This document shows positions 23,601-35,700 of a stretch of 64,000 nucleotides of DNA, piece by piece. The stretch is from Scolanthus callimorphus (taxonomy: Eukaryota > Cnidaria > Anthozoa > Actiniaria > Edwardsiidae). Where the stretch lies: contig CM066916.1 of the NCBI GenBank assembly GCA_033964015.1, forward strand, positions 12,316,501-12,380,500, written 5' to 3'. The first letter of the stretch is position 1; the number at the start of each line of letters is the position of its first letter. The position numbers and the translations under genes are program-made. Below the pieces are notes generated by a model. It was given only the letters and a program-made list of their open reading frames with translations, was not told where the DNA came from and did no database searches.

Positions 23601-26600
23601 TTTGTCACGGTACTTTCACAGTCATGCGAAATCTGCTCTATACAGCAGGCCAGGTTCCGTGCCGCGACCGCGCCGCGCCGTGTCGCGGCACTTTTCGCAG
23701 TCATACGAAATCTGCTCTATTCCATCCTAAGGGTGGTTAATACCTCAGTTGGCCTGCCTGCTTGACCTAGTACATTAGCTAGATTCTTGTAGTGGGCGGA
23801 TTTGTTGGGGTGCTGGCTCACAAGGCCTTTACAGACTTGAATAGCTTCCAAAAAAACGCCAGTTCGACTGTAAAGCACTCCCTGCAGACAAACAATATCT
23901 AGTCAGTAATTGCCACCAGTGCAGTCAGCATTGCGTCGACTAGATTTTTATATCCGGCGACAGCATCTGGTGACTTAATTTGATAAAACAACCTCTCTAG
24001 GGTAGATACTGTCGTTTTTGCCGACGTTGCAAAACTTCCTTATTAGGAAATCCCCTTACCTTATTTGGAAGGTCTGTAAGTACTTTCCTCATATCTAGCG
24101 AAAAAGCAGGAAGGAAAATTGAACAAAACTTGCAGATACTCGAGAAACATAATTCTCTTGGTCGCCATTGTTTTACCCCCCGCGAGGGGCCTGAGTCACG
24201 TTTTGGACACCACAGGCAACCCGCGCGGATTCGCCATAAAAACGACAGCACTTTCTTGATTTTTTCAACTTGGCGACCACTTTTGATGAGGAGCTAACTG
24301 GCGACAATAAAATAGTTATTTTTTGGCCTGGTATAAGGTATTGTTAAAATGCCCCTCAAGGCAGAAATTTGATCGCCCGTTATTGATCGCACGTTCAAAA
24401 TAAAGAAGAATGACGTTGATAGCTGTCTGGTTCAAGAGATTTTCAACATTTTTACTTATGCAAATTAGCAAAAAATGACGTCACAAAGAGAATGGTACAC
24501 AAGAGCTAACATGTTTTACCTATAATTCCGTTTGGGATAGCTGGATTCACTTCAAACTTGTTAATAACAAAGAAGAACCAAGACCTCAAAGATCCATATG
24601 CTAATTAGTGTTTCCATGGTTTCGCGACATCGCGCGAAAATGTCGCATAGATCGCGCCAAAATTGCACGGTGCAAGGTCCTTGTTTTACACAAGCAATGT
24701 TCTAGTTGCAGTTTGCGCGATGCCATCCAAAATAGTAGTGCATTCACACTTACACGAAACTGTCTAACCTTGTCTAATCTATAAATATTTTCTTCGCCAC
24801 TCGATGAGGTGAAAGCGCAACCCCCTAACTCAACCCTTGACAAACTTACCATATTGGAAAGCATCTCCTCGTCGTTCGGTCTCATCGCCAGCGCCTCCTT
24901 CCAGGCCCTCTCAGCATCCACTAACTTGTCCTGATTATAGTACAGTACGCCAAGTAACTGTAGAGTGGCCGCCTCGTGCTTGAGAGACAACGCCCTGGTA
25001 AAAAGAGGTCCAAAATTGGTGGCCAATCTAAACTCTTTCCCCTGCTATAGTACTATTATCCTCACTGGTCCCATTGTGCTCCTATAAGTTACGGGAAGGA
25101 GACCTGGCGAGCCCAGAGATTGCGTAAAAACGAAGCGGGGGGGGGGGGGGGGAGGGTTGGGTGGAAACAGCGAAAAGGCGTCGCCAGGCCCCGGGAGCAC
25201 AACGAGACGAAAACACGACCAATGAGAGTAACAGGACGCCCTACCCGCGTAGAGAGAACTATGCTAATGAGTGAGTGCCTTATATTCGCACTAATGAGAC
25301 CAGTGAAGAAAGTGACTCTTGATTTCATGGGTCTCGACAAAACGCAAGTGGTATTCTAATACTCCGAGCGCTTGCAATGTATTTTGGAAGTGCATTATAT
25401 TGTGATCAGGCGTGACATCGCGATCAGGTGTGCTATTCTACCAAGAAGTTTTTTCTTAACATTCTGATTGGCTGACGGAACAAAGATCCAAGACGTCAGC
25501 CAATAGGAACGCGTAGAAAAAGTATAAAGTCTTATTTACTTTCGACGCTCATCGGAACCGCTCTATCCTGGACTTGTTTCACGAAATACTCGTTCTGGGA
25601 TGAAAGTTGTTTTCTTACTTTTTGAAAGCTGCCTCGGCATCCATAACTTTGCCTTCGCTTTTCAACAGGCGCCCCATGTTTACGTACGCGACCGAATGAT
25701 CTGGGTTCAGCTTTATAGCCTTGCGATAGAGCTGGAGTGCACTTTGTACATCACCTGAAAAAAGGACCAAATGGGTTGGATATGAGCTCGGGAGGGGGGG
25801 GGGACTTCAAAACACTTTGTACGGGGATGCTCCGCCCAGACTCTGGACCCCTTACCCTTTCATATAGTAACAATTAGGAAAAAATAATATATTGAATTGA
25901 GAAAAGGCACCCCTTTCTTATAATTATTGCACAAATACGTGTGATCTTTAACAGAAAAACGTAGCTGTTCATCGTGTTCGTATTTCAAGTTTGTACTTTT
26001 CACTGAATATCTCCTTTTGCCCGTGCTTTAGTGTTTACAGTTTTGTTGCCTTCACTAGTACACACCTTACAGCTAAGTGGACCCCATAGTTGTTGTAGGT
26101 GTCCGGGTTACTTGGGTATCTAGAGATCACTTCCTCATACGCTTGCCTGGCCTCTTGCTCTTTGCCTTGGTCAGCCAGTACTCCAGCCAGGCGCATCATG
26201 GCGTCCATATAACCAGCGCGTATCCTTTACAACAACAATTATACGACAACACTAGTAGAGCGGACATGACTGTCAAGACATGACTATCAAGACTTATTAC
26301 GTAATTGCGATTGCTTTGCGTTCTCATTGGCTACTCATTTTTCTCAGCCAATCAAATTCTGTAGTGAATACAATTGTGTAATTACTTAGTAATTGGTTCG
26401 GTTTGCAATTGGCTAAGAAAAAGCCATTTAGGAGCAAGTCATGATTTCTCTCGATTCTCATTGGCTAGTGATTGCTCGATACTCTCAATAGCAATTGTTT
26501 TCACGATGGTCATGTGAAATCCGCTCTAACACGCAATGGTTGAAATGGTTGAAAGCTGAATTCGACAAAACAACAGGTTATCCTCGCGCAAAGAAAGTTC

Positions 26601-26694
26601 AAAGCTCGAATCATTACACTAAAATCAAATCAAATCTTTGCTATGGGATTCAACAAAAATTCATCACCCAATTCGTGAATTCACTCGTCGCGGC

Positions 26695-26725
<31 letters not shown>

Positions 26726-29700
26726 TCATGCGATGAATTTATCTATATAACTCTGGGATATTTGTAAATTAAACCCGTACTGAGCGTTTGACAGCGCTTG
26801 ACAGATTAGATGAAGATCTGTCAAATTTTCTGTTATACTCATATATACATATTCATAGCATCAACATAACATAACATAACATAACATAACATAACATAAC
26901 ATAACATAACATAACATAACATAACATAACATAACACAAAATAGCATAATTTAGCATAACATAACATAGCAGTGCATAACATAACATAACATAACATAAC
27001 ATAACATAACATAACATAACATAACATAACATGACATGACATAACATAACATAGCATAGCATAACATAGCAGTGCATCACATAACATAACATAATTACAA
27101 AAAAGTTGGTCAAAGTCAGGGATAGGTATTTAATAACTGTAAGGCTGAAGACATGCCTTGAGTCGAGTGGTCTCATGCTTACGTGTACAAACTAGAATTA
27201 CTCTTCGTGCACCGTTCAATGTTCAAAATATCGAATAGGCTATACAAGCTACAGTGTCAGTAATATCACAAGCTTGCTGCTACTGCATCTGGCCTGCATT
27301 TTGTACAAACTGGTAGCTCTTTAGGTCTTAACTTAGTTCCATTTTTAACTCCTGTGCCATTACTTCCACAGCGAGAACACACTCCATTGTTACCTAACTG
27401 GCTGTAATAATACGCCAATTGTACATTATCAGAACACTGTAAACTCTTCGTGTAAACCTTCCCGTCGAGGACATGACCTGGTAAAAGTAAAGGCGTCCCA
27501 CAAGCGAAAACCGCCACCTCCTCAAGGTCCTGCAGTATTGATTTTTGTTTCGAAGTCAGAGTCTTGGCCGAGTAGATACAGCGAGGTTTGTGGCAGCGAA
27601 AACATCGAACTACGCCGCACACTCGGGCTCCAGTGTACCCAGGGGCGAGTGAACTCGTACAGGCTTTGCTGTCGAAATGGAACGCAAGCAGCTTGCTCAA
27701 AGGACTCAGTGGGAGTTTCTGACTGTTCGACGAGGAACAAGGCTGCTCTAGTAAGTGACTTGATTTCATTTTGAACACCGTGATCTCTGCGTTAGACTTG
27801 CACTCGACTGTTTCAATGTTTCTTGTGTTATTTGCTTTAAATTCAAGGCTTAGTCAAAATTCAATCGTACGTCAGCGTTCGTACGTCAACGTTCTATGCA
27901 AACAAAAGGGAGTGCCTACTTGAAAGACTACCGCTTCTAACCATTCGCTGACTGTTGCTCCAGGAATAGCATTTACCAGGGAAATTTCCTGCTATTTATA
28001 ACAGTTGTTCCTAGGAAATAAGATTCCAGTTCAAGGACACAAATATTTGTTGTAAAAAGGCCTTGATAATAGCAGAAACCTGGACAATTACCCTGGAGCT
28101 CGCGGTAGCTGTGGAAAAAGTGAGTTAGATAGATAGATAGATAGTCTGTTTATTCAGACCCCTTGCAGCAAATCAGCTGAATTACAGACCAGTGGCAGCG
28201 AAAACATCGAGGCAATCCTCTCCTTCGCAACACTTCTAGATTGACAGACACAGCCTGGTTCGGCATTTTTGAAATGGTTACACCCACCCGGTTGCAATTT
28301 CGGTGTTTATTTAAAAAAATAATAATTAGGAGCACTCCCACTCATTAGTCGCCATAGTGACGAAACAACGTCATGAATTTATTGCCACTTCCACTCCCAT
28401 CAAATTACAGAGCATGTTGCTTAGCAACCACGACGCTACTGATTGTTAAAAACATCTCGAGGGGTGCGGCCCCACTCCCATCCAATTAAAGAGGATGTTG
28501 CTTAGCAACCATGATTAAACTGAATGTTAAAAATACTGACCTCGAGGGGGTGCGGCTACGCCCATCCAATAGCAGAGCACGTACGTTACCTAGCAACCAT
28601 GACGCCACTGAATGTTAATTACGCGACCGGGCTATAAAGTCGAGATGTTTGTTCACTCGAAAGCATTTAGCAAAATAACGACCCTAAAAACATGTCGCTC
28701 GGGCAGCCTCTGACTTCTCCAACTTCCCCAGCACCAAAGAGTCCTTTGAGCAGTTACTTGGACCTCGCTTTTGAACACACCAAGACAAATGTCCTTACAC
28801 CCGGCTATACAGGGTCCCGCGTTTGTGGCGTTGTTCGGTGTTTTCGATGCCTCAAACCTCGATGCATTTATTCAAGCAAACTGTTGACCTCCAAGCAAGC
28901 GACTTTGCTACAAGGCGTGCTAGAGACGACGTTGTTCGCTTGTGGAGGAGCACTGCTTACACCAGGGCATCCTTTGGAGGGCAAGATTTACATGAAGAGA
29001 AGACTACAATGCGATGATTTTGTCCAAGTAGCCTTTTACTGTAGTCAGTTTGCTGACAATGGCATATGCTATTTGTGTGGAGTTGTTTCTGTCGTGTTTA
29101 CAGCTGGCCGTGACTTACCGAAACCTGCCTTACCGGTTTGTCCAAAATGTAAAAACAACCATCAACTGTGTAGAGGATATTGGGACTGAGCACGAAGGCG
29201 ACAAATACTGACTCAATAGAAACAATATACTTTCACGTGCGATCTTTTACGAAACGAAATCAGATAATCTGGTGAACAGATAAGGATATAGCGAAAAAAA
29301 AAACACTTCTAAAAATAATTTGCGGTAATGCAAGAGAAAGCATTCGTACAACTGTTTTATAATAAAAATATATATAAGAGGTTGACAGGACATCGTAAGT
29401 TCTCAAAACCCAGGCCTGTGTTATCACTGCTTCTTACTCTGAATCACTGAAAGAAGGCGGAATCGCTTCTTTGTCAGACAGAAGGTCTCTCGCTTGTAAG
29501 AAATTCATTCAGTTGGTTGTCCCCGGCAATCCAGTGTATAATGTTGTAAATAGTCGCCTTTGTAAAGTTAATTCAAACTACAACCTTAGATCAGGAAAGG
29601 AATTCAACCTGAAGCTATAAATAACTAACACTGACCGTTTTGCAAACTTTGTAACCCATAACTTTGCTCGCCACTTAAATGTTAACATGGACTAGCCAGC

Positions 29701-32700
29701 ATGGCTTGAATTTGTAACATTATACACTTAATGACTGCTCCCGAGGGAAACATCAGTTTTGTTTCCCGAGAATCTCATTAAGTGTTTTTTATATAGCAGA
29801 AAATATACTGCAATTATTAAGTCAAAACAAATGTATTTCAAGAATGAAAAGAGAAGTTACAAAGTTTGCGCGCGACTGCATCATGTAAAGGGAAAACACT
29901 CATAAACAACACAATTTTCTGTATTAGCAAAAACTTATCAAATGTTTTTAAAAAGACTCGCGTGTTTACAATAAACTTTCTCTTTTTCCGCTCTCAAACG
30001 CGACGCGCGAAAGCAATATTCCCCGACCAGTCAATAATTTTTCGAAATATTGACTGATCGGGGAATATTTGATTTGTACTTCACCACGTGACCTTGATTT
30101 AGCCAATAAGAGCGCGCGCTCGGTTGGAGTGAGCACTCGCTATATAACAATATATAATTACTGACCATACTTGTAATTCAGCTCTAAGCTGCAAAACGTA
30201 TATAAACATATTGTTATAACTCACGATGTCACGTCGAAAACGAATTCAATAATTGTTTTATTATACATTTTAAAGAAGACAAATTGATACGACGCCAAAT
30301 GACTTTATTCAAAATGGCTTCGTACAAATTAAAAATGCACGGACGGGGGAACGGGGAACGACCCGACTTTGAACTTGACATGCTAAATGCAATATCTGCT
30401 GCTGATACTGCATTTAGCATGTCTAGTTCACGCGACATTGAGAATTGATTGTTTGCTCTCGACCAATCAGATTTGCGATAGTTCAATGCATAATAAACAG
30501 GGTTCCCACGCTCAGAAATTGGACAAAATCCAGGAGTTTTAAGGAACTGTTTCGGAATTTTTCCAGGAGTTGTCCAGGCTAATTTTCGGTCTTGTCAGTC
30601 CATTTTCGATAACGCTTTCAAGTTTGATTGTGTGAATGATGAAATTCGTTTCATTTTTCCAGGAGTTTCAAGGACTTTCCAGGAGTACAATAAAAATGCA
30701 GGACTTTCCTGGCTTTCCTGGAGTGATGTTAGATGTGGCCGGTCAAGATGAGAATGCAGGGCTTCTGCATATGTTCTAAGTAATGAAGTATGCGCAGGGA
30801 ATACAGGGCTCTGGGAACAAAATAATGAAATACACTACTTTATGTACCTGATTGCCTCCTTTAGCGCCTTCACTGCCGCATCGTAGTTGTGCAAGTTACT
30901 TAAAGGAAAGACAAGTTTTGGAGTTGATTGTGGCGATATAAGGAGGTTTGCAGTTGCAAAAGAAGACTAGTTCCAAGGGCATTAGGCCAGGACATGTGCT
31001 AGTAAAATCTAGAGAAAATTCACCCTCCACATTGTTTTGTTCTCAAGTTTTACAGCGTCTTATTCCCGTATTTACTCGCAGTCAATTTTCCTGTGCTGTC
31101 TTATTCATTGACAGTATTGCACAAAGAAAAACAAAATGAAAAAAAAAAACAATCGTATCCAGACTTCCTTCGCGCTGATGATTTTCAAACACGGACCAAG
31201 CATTTCTTGCCAACAAAATGGATTTTCTAGTAAACAATGGAATTTACGCTGATGATTTTCAAACACGGACCAAGCATTTCTTGCCAACAAAATGGATTTT
31301 CTAGTAAAGAATGGAATTCACGCTGATGATTTTCAAACACGGACCAATCATTTCTTGCCGACAAAATGGATTTTCTAGTAAAGGTAAAGAATGGAATAGA
31401 CCCCTATCACGTTAATATGGCTTAATGATATCTCATAGTTAGCAGGAAACGAAAGTAAAACAAAGTTTGGTGAAGATTGGTGGAATACTGACCGATCTTG
31501 CGGATAAATAATTTTTCTAAGTTGATGATTTTTACGTGACAAGATGTATGGTGGTAGCGCATCGATGCCTCGCGTTTTGATGTTTTTGCCCACACATTTC
31601 TTTGTAAAGAATAAGCCAGAAAGCTAAGTCTTGAAAATTCATATCTCAGCCAGTTTTCGAGTAATTCTTTCCAAACTTTGCAGCTTTTCTGAATTGAATA
31701 CTGGACTTCGTTTCCCGATAAGAACTCTAAGATATACCGTTTCCGGGAAACGTTGTCACCCAAAAAGCCTATAACCTTGAAGCGCAAAGGATAATGGGGG
31801 CAGCTACTGTTTTGTTACTGTTTGGTCTGAATTCAGACAGTTATCGCAACCACATGTGAAATCATTTAATTTCAGCACATTTCTAAGCATGTTTGTTTCT
31901 AATATTTAACGGAAATTCAAATAAATATTTACCCATACTCCCTAGCGCACCAAGCTTTGTTGCTTTTTCCAGTGACAACGTATCCCGGAAACGGTATATT
32001 ATAAAGCCATATTAACGTGACATGGGTCAATATTGCTGGATACTTACCTAAAACGCACTCCAAGGTTGAAATAAGAGTTTGCATGCATATTGTCCGATCT
32101 CAGTGCAGCCTGGAAATGTTGAATAGCTTCCTGGAACGGAGACAGAGATGTGTGTAAGGTCAACAAAATGTAAGCAGACTAAAACAACGAATAGGGCTTT
32201 GAAAATGAGCTGTATTGTTTTGTATTGTTTTGTTTTTTTTAGTTCTCAAAACCAAAACATAAACAACTGCTTTATAGAACACTGGCATGGGCCTTTAATT
32301 GAAACTTCACAGTTCAATGACTTACATTTTGCATGGTCAGCAACAAGAATTGAAAACGGAGTACTTACTTCAATAAAGCATATTATCTTTCTGATACTTC
32401 GCCAGGGCATAGCCAGGGGGGGTCCAGGGGGGGCCGCCCCCCCCCCCTTTCTCGGAAATTTCCCATACATTCACTGTATTGGCTGGAAAAAATTTGAGCA
32501 TTTTCGTCCCATGTTTTCACTATCCCCCCCCCCCCCCCCTTCAGAAATTCCTGGCTACGCCGCTGTTCGCGGGCTTTTACTATCCCTTCTTGCGACAATT
32601 TACTATCGCTTGAACAACAAAATATATTTTTCAGAGTTTGGGGCAAATTTCCAGGATATTCAAGGATTTTAAAACCGAGGAGTTTCCAGGAAACGACGAA

Positions 32701-35700
32701 CCCTGCACGCGCTAAACTTCTTCCGTTGCGGGACCTTCCTGCGGGACATTTGCAAATGTCAGAGGGGACCTTTTATTTACTCAGAAAAGACCCTGAGTGT
32801 TGGTCCGGCATTGGTTTGAAGCCCGGCCTATCGCAGAACAGCCCTGCGCTCTATCGCTGTGCTTATCGGACAGTGGTGACTATTGATAGAAAGTTATAGC
32901 AGAGGAAATGTCGAAGATCCTGTCGTATATTTAGCAATACACTTTATATTGTTTCGGTTTTTCATGTACCTGGTCGTCTTTAAGCAGCGTTCCGAGGTTG
33001 TTGTGGGCGCTCACATAATCCGGCTCGAGCCTAAAAAAGTACATACATATAATATGATAACATTGTGATGTAATGGAAAGTAAATCATCACCGTAATTTA
33101 GAAGCAATCTAAGCGATCGCTATAAATTAGAAGACCAGGGGCCGGTTCCTAGAAGGCCAGTTAGGAGTTAATAGTGGATAAACGCTTATCCAACGGATAA
33201 ATCCTGAACAAAACCTCTGAAACCTATAGAACAGATAACTTTTATCCGTGGATAAGTTTATCCAACCTTTCAGGAACCGGCCCCTGAAAGCTTACAACGG
33301 GAATCGAGCCCATGACTTTCACGATACCGGTCTGATGCTCTACCAACTGAGGTATTGAAGCCATACATGGTGGCTTAGAAGAACGCAGCATTTGACCTTA
33401 GCCATTGTATGGCTTCTATTGCAGCACTCGTCTACATATACAGCGATACATACAAGTTCTGTCACAGTTTTGACAGTGAAACAGAAATATTTTTGAACGT
33501 TTTTGCAACAATATAGTATATACCCTGTTAGCAGAGGTTTCTTTCTGTCAGTCTTTCATTAGCTAGCAAAGTTGTTCGCATGTCTGGTATTTCGCGTGGT
33601 TGCTGCAAAAGACTGACAGAAAGAAACCTCTGCTAGCAGGGTACAATATGGCATGGATAGAATATTGAAGTCCACAATTCCTTTTCGACAATAATCATTG
33701 AAAAAAGCTCAATTGCACTGGTCAGGAAGAAAGTAACAAAAGTTTTTACCATTTTAACTCACAAGAGGCCAACATGTCGAAACGTGGGCGGGCAATCTTT
33801 GAAGTTCAACTGCCAAATTTGGACGTTTTACGTGCAGACAGAACTTGTTTTTGTCGAGCTTGTAGACGGGTAGATGCAAAAGACAGTTAACTCATTATGT
33901 GGTCTAGCCTTACTCGAGTGCCGCTGTGTAGTGCTGCTTGGCAGCCTCTTCATCCCCCGAATCCTTGACGAAGTTCCCATAGTTATAATGTGCCTTGGCG
34001 TTATGTGGAAGGGCGTCCACGCCCGATCTACAGCAAAAAATAATTGATTACTCACTGTTCTCTTCACTGCTCTTAGTCTTTTTACAACAAAAGAGGATAC
34101 AAATACGTTGGCCCATTTCATATATAGTATCAACGTCGTGTCGAACTAAAACGATTATATTTTTCACATGAAGTGCGAGGCGTCTGAATCTGATTAAATA
34201 GGCTTCGCGTGGCAAATTGGGTTCCGCGCGAAGTTGGCTCGACAGCCTCGACGCCATTTCATATGTCGGGCTCTGTGTTGTGCTGAACTGAAGGCATAAT
34301 GCACCGCAACATCAACATTCAACATCTGAATCATTGACGATCCTATCCATTGAAATCAACCTACATACGCAATTGGATTCGACATGACTTTGATGCGACG
34401 TATGCATTTGGCCTCAGAGAATAGCTAATAATGTGAGGATAGAATAATGAAATACCAGAGGACCCCCCTACCTAAACAGCATCTCCCGGTTCTGCCACAC
34501 CCTGTTTCTTGCAATAGTCTTCCAGCAGAACATTGTTACCATGGTAACCAGTAGAAGGGTTATGATCTCAGATGATTTATGTCTCCTTTGAGCCACTCCA
34601 TAGAGACTTGCAGCTAATTTGTTTGCACCACATGTGACAAGGATGCAAAACCCTAAGCTGGCAAAAAGGAGATAGGTAATCAAGTCAAAGACATTTTCAA
34701 ATTGTTAAAGGTCTATCTTGGTTCAACATTTTGAATACATATCAAAAATTGTTGGTGATGCTGGGCTCCAACATTGTTGACCCCAGTTGTCTTCAACTGA
34801 ATATTATTTCCAAAAACATTGCCACCATTGTAGAGCCAAAAATATTTGGAACAGGTACATTCATTTGCATGTATACATATAATATGGTGAATCAATGGTA
34901 AAATGGGTGGCCACGCAAAGGAATATGGCATTCCACTGGGTAGGGGTAGGGATGAAATACAACCAGCATTTTTCAGGGGGTTGCATGTCATATCTCAACC
35001 CCTTCTGTATGTGTGAGGTTGTGGATTTTCTCACAATTGTGAAAAAATGTAAAATACACATTTAGCCAGATTGGTCAGATTTTTTTTTGACATGATTGGA
35101 GAATTAAAAGTTAGTGTCTCCAGTGTCAGCAATAAATGCAGAGCCTGCAAGTAGTACCTTGGAATGTACAGAATCCTTTCTGCAACAACAAATCCCACCC
35201 TGAAAAACAAGTTAGAAGCTGGCAGAAATGGCACAACCATCAACAGCAAGCCAATGAATATGATGTTCTGGTCATTTCTCTGAAAAGAAAGGAAAAAACA
35301 AAGCATTTGGAATCTGACATCAAGAGGCTCTATTTATGGCTATTCAACCAAGTCCCTGGTATTCTGGTTGGGCTTCCTGTGGTTACGTTGTAACATCACA
35401 GGGAAAGCTTATTAATAAGTGCCTGCACACATCCAGCAGTTTATCTTCTCACTGCATACCAGTACAAGGAATGCCTGGGACAGGCTGATGGCTATTTTAT
35501 TTCATTTCACTTTTTTTAAATTATAATTTTTGCTGTGCTAAGGGGAAGTTGGAGGAAAAGGGGCTTGTTTACCACAGGAAAAGGGATGTGATCAATTAGG
35601 GGAATTTCCAGAGGGGTGTCAACAAAGTGAGGTCCCTAAACCAGCATCCTCTTACACCTGTCAGCAAACTTGCATACGAAATTTGGATAACACATTGCAA

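Noticed and set aside
26839..27176. MLCYVMLCYVM-type frames on the minus strand
   Set aside because: Pure translation of the AACAT pentanucleotide microsatellite.
33300..33362. Functional tRNA gene on the minus strand
   Set aside because: A and B boxes fit but the anticodon stem does not pair.
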